From contig NZ_JYCN01000019.1 of NCBI RefSeq assembly GCF_000876655.1, positions 1-64,000 of the forward strand: a DNA stretch of 64,000 bases, read 5' to 3'. The stretch comes from Arthrobacter sp. SPG23. GTDB taxonomy: Bacteria > Actinomycetota > Actinomycetes > Actinomycetales > Micrococcaceae. Positions 49,297 through 57,910 of this stretch are shown here, in pieces. Both the position numbers and the translations under genes were made by a program. A model generated the notes under the pieces. That model searched no databases. It worked only from the letters and a program-made list of their open reading frames with translations, and had not been told where the DNA came from. Numbering within the stretch: the stretch's first letter is position 1; each line of letters opens with the position of its first letter.

Positions 49297-50084
49297 CAAA
49301 GCCAGCCCGGACCCCGGCAGGATCACGTTTCCTCCGCACCACCGGACAGCACGCCACCATCGAACCGGATGCCTTCACCGAGGGGTCCTATGTGTTGAGC
49401 ATCGGCGGCGCTGAGCAATCCCACGTGAACCTCGCCGAGCCGGGCGAAATCTTCTACGAGTACCTCCGCCGGATCGGGCACGTGGTGGATCTGGCGGCGC
49501 CTGCCGGCGAGCCCGTCAGCGCCCTGCACCTTGGCGCCGGGGCCCTGACGCTGGCCCGCTACGTCCAGGCGACGCGCCCGGGGTCCCCGCAATACGCCGT
49601 GGAGCTGGAACGCGAGCTGCTGGACTTCGTCCTCCAGCAGCTGCCGATGCCTGAAGGAACGGTATTGCACACCATGATCGGCGACGCCAGGGACGCGCTG
49701 GCGGAACTGCCGGCGGACCTGCGTTTCGACGTCGTGATACTGGACATCTTCTCCGGGCCGGAGGCACCGGAGCACATTGCCTGCGCCGGGTTCTATGCGG
49801 AAGCCGCGGCCAGGCTGACGGCACGCGGTGTGCTGGTCGTCAACGTGGGCGATGAACCGGGGCTGACGCTGGTGAGGAGCCAGGTGGCAGCCCTGCGGCA
49901 GGTCATGGGCGGTGTCGCCGCGTTCGCCGAGTCCGGGATGTTCGCCGGGCGGCATCCCGGCAACATCATCCTTGCCGGCACAACGGGCCCGTGGCCTGCG
50001 GAATGGACCGCGGAGCTGACGGCACGCGGCCCGCACCCCGCGACGGTGCTGGCGGGCGTGGATCTCGACTCGCTCTCCGGCTAG
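49293..50084 (+). CDS. Spermidine synthase-like methyltransferase-fold protein
   Basis: 263 residues. Rossmann motif I LHLGAGALTLARY, an acidic AVELERELLDFV at motif II and IGDARDAL, VVILDIFSGPEAPEH at motif IV match the spermidine synthase-like superfamily. The polyamine-binding Asp-containing motif of true spermidine synthases (D-G-x2-Q) is not clear, so a different acceptor is likely. GTG start inside the aminotransferase stop. Its stop at 50084 abuts the convergent rsmD stop at 50085 without a gap. Confidence 0.82.
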   Translation: MTKPARTPAGSRFLRTTGQHATIEPDAFTEGSYVLSIGGAEQSHVNLAEPGEIFYEYLRRIGHVVDLAAPAGEPVSALHLGAGALTLARYVQATRPGSPQYAVELERELLDFVLQQLPMPEGTVLHTMIGDARDALAELPADLRFDVVILDIFSGPEAPEHIACAGFYAEAAARLTARGVLVVNVGDEPGLTLVRSQVAALRQVMGGVAAFAESGMFAGRHPGNIILAGTTGPWPAEWTAELTARGPHPATVLAGVDLDSLSG

Positions 50085-50663
50085 TCAGCTGCCGCCGCCC
50101 ACAGGTTCAGCAAACCACAGCTTGGTCTCGCCGTATTTCTTCTCGGCAAACCGTTCCAGAGATGCCGGCCAGGACGGCTCCGGGCTGCGGGACGAGCGCT
50201 CCACGACCACCACGGCGCCCTCGGCCAGGTACGGCGAGAGCTCTTCCAGCACCGCGCCCATGGCGGGCTCGTCCAGCGGATACGGCGGGTCCAGGAACAC
50301 GAGGTCCCACAGGGTGCCCGGCACGGTCCGCTCCAGGAACGACTCAACCCTGGACCGGTGGACCGACACCGCCTTGCGTCCGACGGCCCCGTTGACGAGG
50401 TCGGCATTGCGCTGGCACACCTCGCTGGCCCTCCCGTCGAACTCCACGAGGTCGACGGTCTCCGCACCCCGGCTGGCACTCTCGACGCCGAGCGCACCGG
50501 AGCCCGCATAGAGGTCCAGGACCCGGGCGCCCGCCACCACGTTGAAGGCCTCAAGCCGTGAGAAGAGCGCTTCCTTGACCCGGTCCGTGGTGGGGCGCGT
50601 CATGGAACCGGGCACGCTGACCAGGGGCATCCCGCCGCTGGCGCCGGCGATGATCCGGCTCAT
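50085..50663 (-). CDS. rsmD: 16S rRNA (guanine966-N2)-methyltransferase RsmD
   Basis: 192 residues. Begins MSRIIAGASGGMPL with the PTTDRVKEALF motif; SAM motif LDLYAGSGALGVES and catalytic DPPYPL are present. Start ATG 50663 has GGGAGGG upstream; the longer frame adds non-family residues. It is the last gene of thiL-DAK2-recG-rsmD; 39 bp separate it from recG. Confidence 0.95.
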   Translation of the reverse strand: MSRIIAGASGGMPLVSVPGSMTRPTTDRVKEALFSRLEAFNVVAGARVLDLYAGSGALGVESASRGAETVDLVEFDGRASEVCQRNADLVNGAVGRKAVSVHRSRVESFLERTVPGTLWDLVFLDPPYPLDEPAMGAVLEELSPYLAEGAVVVVERSSRSPEPSWPASLERFAEKKYGETKLWFAEPVGGGS

Positions 50664-50702
50664 GTGCGCACCCTCCCGCTGCCTGCAGCCCTGCGCCAAC
50701 TC

Positions 50703-52916
50703 CTAGCCACGCTCAAGGAACGCCTCCTTCTCCGGGTTCAAATACTCTTCGATTGCCTCCGCCAGGGTGGCATGTTCCGTCAGGCCTGGATCCGCGGCCA
50801 CGATCCGTTGCGCGTCCTGGCGTGCCTTCGCAATGATGGACTCATGTTCCAGCACGCGCAGCAGCTTGAGCGTGGAGCGTCCGCCGGACTGGGAGGCGCC
50901 GAGGATGTCGCCTTCGCGGCGCAGCTTCAGGTCCTCCTGCGATAGCTCGAATCCGTCGGTCGTGGCTGCCACGGCGTCCAGGCGGCGGCGGCTGGGATGC
51001 CCTGGCTCGAGGGTGGTCACGAGAAGGCAGGTGCCAGGCAACCCGCCCCGCCCCACGCGTCCGCGAAGCTGGTGCAACTGGGAGATGCCGAACCTGTCAG
51101 CATCCAGGATCACCATCAGCGTGGCGTTGTGGACGTCGACGCCCACCTCGATCACGGTGGTGGACACCAGCAACTTTGTTTCATTCGCCGTGAAGGATGC
51201 CATCGTTGCCGACTTCAGGACGGGATCCTGCCTGCCGTGCAGCGGCGCCAGCGAAACGCCGGCCAGCGCGGGTTCGTCCTGGAGGTGTTCGACGACGGCC
51301 GTGACGGACGCGAGCTGGCGGGCGGGCCCGTCCCCTTCCAGGTCGGCTGCGGAAGGCTCCGCTTCGCCGGGGCTGAAATCGCCGTCGTCGTCCTCGCCGA
51401 TCTTGGGACACACGACGTAGACCTGGTGGCCGGCGTCGATTTCTTCCCGTGACCGGGACCAGATGCGCCCGGCCCAGCCGGGATTTTCGGCGAGTCCCAC
51501 CACGTGAGTGGAAATGGGGGCGCGGCCTGCGGGCAGTTCGTCCAGCACCGATGTTTCGAGGTCGCCGAACACTGTCATGGCCACGGTCCGCGGAATGGGC
51601 GTGGCAGTCATGACGAGCAGGTGGGGCGGTTTGCTGGCCTTGGCCCGCAGGGCGTCGCGCTGCTCCACCCCGAAGCGGTGCTGCTCATCCACCACGATCA
51701 GGCCGAGGTCGTAGAACGAAACGTTGTCGCTGAGCAGCGCGTGCGTGCCGATCACGATTCCGGCGGTCCCTGACGCCGCGTCCAGCATGGCCTGCCTCCG
51801 GGCAGCCGTGGGCATCGATCCGGTAAGCAGCGTGACCTGCACGGCGTCGGGACCTGATCCGCCCAGCAGGCCGTCCCGGGACAGCGGACCCAGGGTCCTG
51901 CGGATGGATTCGAAGTGCTGCGCCGCCAGCACTTCCGTGGGCGCCAGCAGGGCGGCCTGGCCGCCGGCGTCAACCACTTGAAGCATGGCGCGCAGCGCAA
52001 CAATGGTCTTGCCCGACCCCACCTCGCCTTGGAGGAGCCGGTTCATCGGGCTGTCCTGCGAGAGCTCCTCCGCGAGGGTCTTCCCGACGGCGGACTGGCC
52101 GGCGGTGAGCGTAAACGGCAACTGGCGGTCGAACGCCGTAAGAATCCCGCCGGCGACCGGCCGGCGTGCCGTGGCCTCCTCGGCTGCCAGCTGGGCCCGT
52201 CGCCGGGCGAGGGCGGATTGCAGCACCAGGGCCTCCTGGTACCGGAACCGGTCCCTGGCGCGCTGCCAGTCTCTTGGCACCTCCGGCATGTGGATCAACC
52301 GGTAGGCCCGGGCGGCCGGCAGGAACTTTTCCCGTGACGAGACTTCCGCCGGCAGGGGGTCGTCCAGGAGTTCCAGGTCGACCGTGTCCAGAAGGGTTGA
52401 GATCACTTTTTGGATGGACCAGCTGGTGAGCTTGGCTGTTGCCGGATAGATCGGGATGGGCATGGCGGCGAGCTTTTCCGGATCCATGCCCGGGGTGTCC
52501 GGGTCCTCATCGAGCAGCTGGAAGTCAGGGTTCGTGAGGCTCAGGCTGCCGGCGTACCGGGTGACCTTGCCCGAGAACAGGGCCCGCCGGCCCGGGAGCA
52601 GCTCGGCTTTGGCACGGAATCCGTTGAAGAAGCTCACTTTGAGCGTGCCGGCGTCGTCCGTGATCACGACGTCGGTCAGGGTGCCGCGGCGCGCCCGCAT
52701 GGCGCGCGTGCTGCTGGACACGACACGCGCTATCAGGGTGACCTCCTCATCCAGCGGGACCTCGCTGATGGGGGTCAGTTCACCCCGGCTGAGGTACCGG
52801 CGCGGAAAGTAGTTGAGCAGGCCGCCCACGGTAGTGATGCCCAGGTGCTTCTCGATGACAGCTGCGGACCGTTTGCCGATGCGGCGTTCCAGCCCCAGTT
52901 CAAGCTCAGCGTTCAT
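50703..52916 (-). CDS. recG: ATP-dependent DNA helicase RecG
   Basis: Remodels stalled forks and branched DNA. 737 residues from ATG 52916. N-terminal wedge/OB region (about 1-230), then helicase Walker A GEVGSGKTIVAL, DEQHRFG box, motif III TATPIPRT and the C-terminal motifs (LDADRFGISQLHQLRGRVGRGG). The upstream ORF extension is rejected because it runs into the DAK2 gene. It overlaps DAK2 by 11 nt. Linked with rsmD and coaD as in many actinobacteria. Confidence 0.96.
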   Translation of the reverse strand: MNAELELGLERRIGKRSAAVIEKHLGITTVGGLLNYFPRRYLSRGELTPISEVPLDEEVTLIARVVSSSTRAMRARRGTLTDVVITDDAGTLKVSFFNGFRAKAELLPGRRALFSGKVTRYAGSLSLTNPDFQLLDEDPDTPGMDPEKLAAMPIPIYPATAKLTSWSIQKVISTLLDTVDLELLDDPLPAEVSSREKFLPAARAYRLIHMPEVPRDWQRARDRFRYQEALVLQSALARRRAQLAAEEATARRPVAGGILTAFDRQLPFTLTAGQSAVGKTLAEELSQDSPMNRLLQGEVGSGKTIVALRAMLQVVDAGGQAALLAPTEVLAAQHFESIRRTLGPLSRDGLLGGSGPDAVQVTLLTGSMPTAARRQAMLDAASGTAGIVIGTHALLSDNVSFYDLGLIVVDEQHRFGVEQRDALRAKASKPPHLLVMTATPIPRTVAMTVFGDLETSVLDELPAGRAPISTHVVGLAENPGWAGRIWSRSREEIDAGHQVYVVCPKIGEDDDGDFSPGEAEPSAADLEGDGPARQLASVTAVVEHLQDEPALAGVSLAPLHGRQDPVLKSATMASFTANETKLLVSTTVIEVGVDVHNATLMVILDADRFGISQLHQLRGRVGRGGLPGTCLLVTTLEPGHPSRRRLDAVAATTDGFELSQEDLKLRREGDILGASQSGGRSTLKLLRVLEHESIIAKARQDAQRIVAADPGLTEHATLAEAIEEYLNPEKEAFLERG

Positions 52917-53940
52917 GTCCGTCGGGGTCCCGCGGCAGGGCGAGTTGGCTGACCGATATGTCCGTGGGTTGACCGAGGGAGCCGATCTGCGCCACGGCCG
53001 GCTCCGGGGCCGGAACATGGACGTGCACGCGCCAGCGGTACTTTCCGTCGGCGTCGACTGCACCGCCCACCTGGCTCATGATCACCGAATCGCCCATTTC
53101 ATCCAGCCGCTGCCGCAGCGTGGCCGCGTCCAACGGAGAAAGGCTGATGGTGCACATGACCTCCACGCCCTCGTCGTCGGGCATGTCGGTATGGATGTGG
53201 GGGTCCTGGACGTCGTACCCGTGCAGTCCGTCCAGCATGGCGCCCTGAAGTTCTTCACCCAGCACAGCGGAGCGCAGGCAATCAAGGATGAGGAGCATCC
53301 CCACCCCGCCGGCGTCCACGACATGGGCCTCGTGCAGCGCTGCCAGCTGGTCTTCGGTGCGGACCACCGCTTCGAGCGCCGCCTCCACCGCCGCATCCAG
53401 GGCGAGCCCCAGCACATGGTTGCTGTCGTCGCCGTTCTGGTCGGCGTCCACTCCGGCGGCAGCGCGCGCGGCAGCCTCCATGACCGAGAGCATGGTCCCC
53501 GGAACAGGATCGCTCAACGCCGACCAGGCCCGGATCTGGGCGCGGTTGAGAGCAGCTGCGAGCAGCGGGGAGCTCAGGCGGGTGTGGCCGGCCAGTGGCT
53601 CCGCGGCGGCACACAGGAATACCGAAAACAAGGTGCCGGAGTTGCCTCGCGCCTGCTCCATGGCAGCCTGGCCGGCGCGCGCAAGCACCGCCCCGACGTC
53701 CTGCTGGCCCGGGGCTCCCCCGGACTGCAGCGGAAAACCGGGGTCAGGCGACGTCGCGGGGCTGTTGAGTGCCTGCGCTGCAGCACGGACCGTCAGGTAG
53801 AGGTTGGTGCCGGTATCGCCGTCCGCCACAGGGAAGATATTGATGGCATTGAGGCGGTCGCTGTGGTTCCCGAGCACTGTTTCAGCCTTGCCCAACCACC
53901 GCTTCATCGCTTGCGCGTTGGCGGCAATCTTAGTCTGCAA
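52906..53940 (-). CDS. DAK2 (FakA-like) domain protein, short form
   Basis: 344 residues. N-terminal DhaL domain with the metal/ADP site INIFPVADGDTGTNL (about 34-48) and ARGNSGTL, then a middle domain. The C-terminal DegV-like part of full-length FakA (about 550 residues) is missing, so lipid-kinase partnering with FakB would differ. TTG start; overlaps thiL by 11 nt and recG by 11 nt, so all are translationally linked. In Firmicutes FakA phosphorylates fatty acids; the short actinobacterial form has no proven activity. Confidence 0.88.
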   Translation of the reverse strand: MQTKIAANAQAMKRWLGKAETVLGNHSDRLNAINIFPVADGDTGTNLYLTVRAAAQALNSPATSPDPGFPLQSGGAPGQQDVGAVLARAGQAAMEQARGNSGTLFSVFLCAAAEPLAGHTRLSSPLLAAALNRAQIRAWSALSDPVPGTMLSVMEAAARAAAGVDADQNGDDSNHVLGLALDAAVEAALEAVVRTEDQLAALHEAHVVDAGGVGMLLILDCLRSAVLGEELQGAMLDGLHGYDVQDPHIHTDMPDDEGVEVMCTISLSPLDAATLRQRLDEMGDSVIMSQVGGAVDADGKYRWRVHVHVPAPEPAVAQIGSLGQPTDISVSQLALPRDPDGHER

Positions 53941-54955
53941 AGTGATCCCATCCCACAGTGTCCGCGGGCCGGCCCGCTATCTTGACGCCAGTGCTTTCCG
54001 TTGGTGCAAGGGCTTCTACTGAGCCTATCGCAGCGAAACCCGGCGGCAGCTGAACGCCTGCGGGGAATGTGGCAATAAGTCCATGATCTTCCCCGCCGCC
54101 CAGCACCCAGGCCATAGGGTCCCCGTCCACCGCATCTGCCGCGGCGGCCAAAGGTTCGGCGAGTTGCTTGAGCACAGCAGGATCGAAATCCAGCACAACG
54201 CCGCTGGCGGCGGCAAGGCGGTTGCCGTCCCGGACCAGTCCGTCGGAAATGTCCATCATGGCCGAGGCGCCCGCGGCAAGTGCGGAGGGACCTGCCTCCA
54301 GCGGCGGCAGCGGCCGGCATTGCCTGTCCATCATGGTCCGCTGCTCCGGCGTCAACCGTTCTACGGCCAACCCCGACTCCAGCAGGGCAAGGCCCGCCGC
54401 CGCGTGCCCCAGCGTTCCAGCCAGGGCGACGGTATCCCCGGGACGGGCCCCCGAGCGCAACACCGGCTCCCGCCCGTCCAAGGTGCCCAGGATGGCCACG
54501 GTCACGGCCAGTTCCCGGCCCCGGCCGAGATCCCCGCCAGCCACCGAACACCCTGCCGCACCAAGCTCGCGAATGGCGTGCGACAAGCCGTCCGCGAAAT
54601 CTTCGACCCAGGAGACCCGCGTTTCGGGAGGCAGCGTCAGGCTTACCACCATGGACACGGACCGCGCGCCCATGGCGTTGATGTCGCTGAGGTTCTGCGC
54701 TGCGGCCTTCCAGCCGACGTCGAAGCCTGTGGTCCGGTACCCGTTGCGCCACACGAGCCGGAAGTCCTGGTCCTGGACTTGTGTGTCGATGCTGACCACG
54801 GTCCGGCCGTCCGGGGCTGCCACAATGGCGGCGTCATCCCCGGGGCCAAGCAGGAGGGCCGTGCCCTCGGCAGGCCCGTTGTTCAGGCGCGGAAAGATCC
54901 TGGCAAGGAGCTCGGCTTCGGAAAGTCCGTCAACGGTGAGGTGAGATTCAGGCAC
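53930..54955 (-). CDS. thiL: Thiamine-monophosphate kinase
   Basis: Last step of thiamine diphosphate synthesis. 341 residues, AIR-synthase fold: GPGDDAAIV in the first acidic site, VGWKAAAQNLSDINAMGA, SVAGGDLGRG and ISDGLVRDGNRL. GTG start at 54955 with TAGCGT exactly 6 nt upstream and no ribosome site (leaderless). Divergent from DUF3515, which has the same layout. Together with thiC it completes only part of the thiamine pathway in this window. Confidence 0.95.
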   Translation of the reverse strand: MPESHLTVDGLSEAELLARIFPRLNNGPAEGTALLLGPGDDAAIVAAPDGRTVVSIDTQVQDQDFRLVWRNGYRTTGFDVGWKAAAQNLSDINAMGARSVSMVVSLTLPPETRVSWVEDFADGLSHAIRELGAAGCSVAGGDLGRGRELAVTVAILGTLDGREPVLRSGARPGDTVALAGTLGHAAAGLALLESGLAVERLTPEQRTMMDRQCRPLPPLEAGPSALAAGASAMMDISDGLVRDGNRLAAASGVVLDFDPAVLKQLAEPLAAAADAVDGDPMAWVLGGGEDHGLIATFPAGVQLPPGFAAIGSVEALAPTESTGVKIAGRPADTVGWDHFAD

Positions 54956-54961
54956 ACCACT

Positions 54962-55005
54962 ACGCTACAGTCAGGGACCGACATCCGTCCGGACCGGGAT
55001 AGGCT
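54962..55005. promoter_or_regulatory. Divergent leaderless promoters for thiL and DUF3515
   Basis: Minus strand: TAGCGT (54967-54962) ends 6 nt before the thiL GTG. Plus strand: TAGGCT (55000-55005) ends 6 nt before the DUF3515 ATG. -35 elements are weak. Neither gene has a Shine-Dalgarno. Confidence 0.6.
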
Positions 55006-55011
55006 TAACCG

Positions 55012-55515
55012 ATGCACCAGCTCCGCACCCCGGCTTCCGCCCGTTCCCTTCGACTGCCGGCAACGGCTGCCGCGGTGGTGCTGGCCCTCACGGCGTGCGC
55101 GCCGGTAGTGGACGTCGCACCGGCCAAGGACGCGGCCAACCCTGCCTGCGCGCCCATGATGGTGGCCCTTCCGGACACCATGGGTGATGCTGCGCTGCGG
55201 AAGACCAACAGCCAGGCAACCGCGGCCTGGGGCGATCCCTCCAAGGTGATCCTCCGCTGCGGGGTCAACGTTCCCGGCCCCACGACCGACCGTTGCGTCA
55301 CCGTCAACGGAATCGACTGGGTCATCAAGGAAGGCGACCCCGTCTGGACGCTGACCACCTTCGGCCGCGAACCGGCCACCGAAATCCTCATGGACCCGGA
55401 CCAGATCAGTTCCGCGACCGTGCTGGCCGAACTGTCCGCCGCGGCCGGGAAGATCAAGGCCACCAGGAACTGCGTGGGCCAGGAAGAACTGCAGAATCTG
55501 CCTACCGGGAAATAG
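55012..55515 (+). CDS. DUF3515 lipoprotein
   Basis: 167 residues, actinobacterial DUF3515 family of unknown function. A signal peptide ends in a lipobox LTAC with Cys29, so the mature protein is tethered to the membrane. Conserved Cys residues (NPACAPM, LRCGV, RCVTVNG, RNCVG) could pair. Leaderless start. Followed by a 176-bp tandem repeat before the convergent ddl. Confidence 0.9.
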   Translation: MHQLRTPASARSLRLPATAAAVVLALTACAPVVDVAPAKDAANPACAPMMVALPDTMGDAALRKTNSQATAAWGDPSKVILRCGVNVPGPTTDRCVTVNGIDWVIKEGDPVWTLTTFGREPATEILMDPDQISSATVLAELSAAAGKIKATRNCVGQEELQNLPTGK

Positions 55516-55528
55516 CGGGCCGGGCGCC

Positions 55529-55704
55529 GGGCCCACGCCGACAGGGTTCCCTGGCCGACGCGAAGCGAGGCGTACGGTGGCCGGTGGGGGGCCCACGCCG
55601 GCCGGGTTCCCTGGCCGACGCGGAGCGAGGTTAGGGTGCCGGTGGGGGGCCCACGCCGGCCGGGTTCCCTGGCCGAAGCGGAGCGAGGTTAGGGTGCCGG
55701 TGGG
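55529..55704. repeat. Three tandem copies of a 58-60 bp GC-rich element between DUF3515 and ddl
   Basis: Copies lie at 55529-55588 (60 bp, more diverged), 55589-55646 and 55647-55704 (58 bp each, nearly identical). Each starts GGGCCCACGCCG and contains GGGTTCCCTGGCCGA and GCGAGG. The array fills the space between convergent genes and ends 2 bp before the ddl stop codon. Looks like an extragenic REP-type repeat; no coding potential is claimed. Confidence 0.85.
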
Positions 55705-55706
55705 GA

Positions 55707-56855
55707 CTAGCGCAGCCCGGTCTTCCGGTTCAGCGCCAGGTAGATCAGTTCGTCGATGAGTTCGGCGTAACCCAGCCCGGAGGCAGCCCACATCTGCGGG
55801 TACATGCTTTTCGGCGTGAAGCCGGGCATGGTGTTGATCTCGTTGATGATCAGCTCGCCGTCGGGAGTGTAGAAGAAGTCCACCCGGCTCAGCCCCTCGG
55901 CCCCCACAGCGTCGAACGCGGCCGCAGCAAGCTCACGGACCCGGGCGATTGCCTCCTCGGGAATGTCAGCGGGGCAGCTCAGCGAGGCGGCGTTGTCTTC
56001 CACGTACTTCGCATTGAAGTCATAGAACTCGTGCTCCCCCGGCGCGACGGCGATCTCTCCCGGCATGGAGGTCCGCGGCGGTTCCGTGCCCCGGCCTTCC
56101 AGGACGGCGCACTCGATTTCGCGGCCCGTGATCCCGGCCTCGATCACCAGCTTGAGGTCATGCTCGCGGGCAGCCGCGATGGCCGCGTCCAGGCCCTCCA
56201 GGGAGTCCACCTTGGAGATGCCCATGGACGATCCCGCCCGGGCAGGCTTGACGAAGACGGGGTAACCCAGCAGGTCGACGCGCTTGCGGACGGATTCCGG
56301 GTCAGTGAGCCACTGCCGGTCCGTCACGGCGATGTACGGGCCCACCTGCAGGCCGGCGGCCTCAAAAACCACCTTCATGTAATGCTTGTCCATCCCGACG
56401 GCGGACGCCAGGACACCGGCGCCGACGTAGCGGGTATCTGAGAGCTCCAGCAGTCCCTGGATGGTGCCGTCCTCGCCGAACGGGCCGTGAAGCAGCGGGA
56501 AGACAACGTCCACGGCACCGAGTTCCTGGGGGACTTCGTTCGGGGACGCCACAATCAGCTGGTGCTCTCCGCCGATTTCGGCAAGTGTGACCGTGCGGGC
56601 AGACGGCGCCACCTCGGGAAGCGAGGAAGCGGAAAGGGACCATTGACGGGTGTCCCCGGGAGCGAGGACCCACTGTCCGGTCTTTGCGATGCCGATGGGG
56701 ATCACGTCGTACTTGTCGTAGTCGATGGCCCCGAGGACACCGGCGGCCGTCACGCAACTGACAGCGTGCTCGCTGGAGCGGCCACCAAACAAAACGGCGA
56801 TGCGCGGTTTGGCGTGGCCGGGGCCGGTGTGCTTGTTCAATACTTCTTCCGACAC
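55707..56855 (-). CDS. ddl: D-alanine--D-alanine ligase
   Basis: Joins two D-Ala for peptidoglycan. 382 residues, ATP-grasp. N-terminal GGRSSEHAVS, central FVKPARAGSSMGISKV, and C-terminal RVDFFYTPDGELIINEINTMPGFT are characteristic. The residue lining the second D-Ala site lies in a Tyr-type region, as for normal D-Ala-D-Ala specificity, though this needs alignment. GTG start at 56855, 2 nt after gpsA stops. Part of murA-plsC-like-gpsA-ddl. Confidence 0.95.
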   Translation of the reverse strand: MSEEVLNKHTGPGHAKPRIAVLFGGRSSEHAVSCVTAAGVLGAIDYDKYDVIPIGIAKTGQWVLAPGDTRQWSLSASSLPEVAPSARTVTLAEIGGEHQLIVASPNEVPQELGAVDVVFPLLHGPFGEDGTIQGLLELSDTRYVGAGVLASAVGMDKHYMKVVFEAAGLQVGPYIAVTDRQWLTDPESVRKRVDLLGYPVFVKPARAGSSMGISKVDSLEGLDAAIAAAREHDLKLVIEAGITGREIECAVLEGRGTEPPRTSMPGEIAVAPGEHEFYDFNAKYVEDNAASLSCPADIPEEAIARVRELAAAAFDAVGAEGLSRVDFFYTPDGELIINEINTMPGFTPKSMYPQMWAASGLGYAELIDELIYLALNRKTGLR

Positions 56856-56857
56856 AG

Positions 56858-57910
56858 TCAGTAATCGCCTTCGGATTTCAGGTCCCGGGCCAGCAGTAGC
56901 GGTCCCAGTTCGTCAACGGACAGTTTTCCGGCCAGCACGGCAACCACGGCCGCGGTGATGGGCATCTCGACGCCGAGCTTTCCGGCGAGTTCATGCACGG
57001 CCTGGCCGGACTTGATCCCTTCGGCCGTCTGGGTCATTTCCGCGGTCACCTGTTCCAGCGTGAGCCCGTTGCCCAGCAGGCGCCCGGCCGTGTGGTTCCG
57101 GGACAACGGCGAGGAGCAGGTGGCCACGAGGTCGCCCAGGCCGGCGAGGCCGGCCATGGTCTGCGCTTCTCCCCCGAGGGCGAGGGCAAGCCTTGAGGTC
57201 TCCGCGAGCCCGCGGGTGATGACGGATGCCTTGGTGTTGTCACCCATCCTCTTGCCTTCGCAGATACCCACGGCGAGTGCAATGATGTTCTTCACGATGC
57301 CGCCGATTTCAACGCCGACGACGTCGGTGGTGGTGTAGGGGCGGAAATACGGTGCGGTGCAGCTGCGGGCGATCCAGGACGCCACTTCCGCGTCCGCGCA
57401 GGCCACCACGGAGGCGGTCGGTTCCTCGCGGGCGATTTCCATGGCCAGGTTCGGCCCGGACACCACCGCAATCCGGTCCGGCTTGATGCCCAGTTCCTCA
57501 CTGATGACCTCGCTCATGCGGGCATCGGAGCTGAGTTCCAGCCCCTTCATCAGGGACACCACAAAGGCATCCGGCGAAATCAGCCGCCGCCACTCGCGCA
57601 ACTGCAGCCGCAGCGACTGGGCCGGCACCGCGAGAACCACCAGGTCCGCACCGGCGAGCACGTCCGCCACGTCAGTGGAGGCAGTGATGCTGTGCGGGAG
57701 GTCGATGTCCTTGAGGTACTGCGGATTCCGGTGCAGGGTGTTGATCTGGTCAACCACCTCGCTGCGGCGTCCCCACAGCCGGATGCTCCGCTCAACGCCG
57801 GAGGCCGTGGCGGCGTCTGCCAGGATCTTGGCAAACGTGGTGCCCCAGGAACCGGCACCGAGGACTGCGACCGACGTTGCTGAGCCGGTTACGGTCGGAG
57901 CGGGGGTCAT
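56858..57910 (-). CDS. gpsA: Glycerol-3-phosphate dehydrogenase [NAD(P)+]
   Basis: Makes sn-glycerol 3-phosphate for phospholipids. 350 residues from ATG 57910. GAGSWG at 18-23 binds NAD(P); VSGPNLAMEIA, VEIGGIVKNIIALAVG with the catalytic Lys, and TCSSPLSRNH are conserved. It overlaps the acyltransferase gene by 4 nt (ATGA), which fits since the acyltransferase acts on the next lipid intermediate. Confidence 0.95.
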   Translation of the reverse strand: MTPAPTVTGSATSVAVLGAGSWGTTFAKILADAATASGVERSIRLWGRRSEVVDQINTLHRNPQYLKDIDLPHSITASTDVADVLAGADLVVLAVPAQSLRLQLREWRRLISPDAFVVSLMKGLELSSDARMSEVISEELGIKPDRIAVVSGPNLAMEIAREEPTASVVACADAEVASWIARSCTAPYFRPYTTTDVVGVEIGGIVKNIIALAVGICEGKRMGDNTKASVITRGLAETSRLALALGGEAQTMAGLAGLGDLVATCSSPLSRNHTAGRLLGNGLTLEQVTAEMTQTAEGIKSGQAVHELAGKLGVEMPITAAVVAVLAGKLSVDELGPLLLARDLKSEGDY

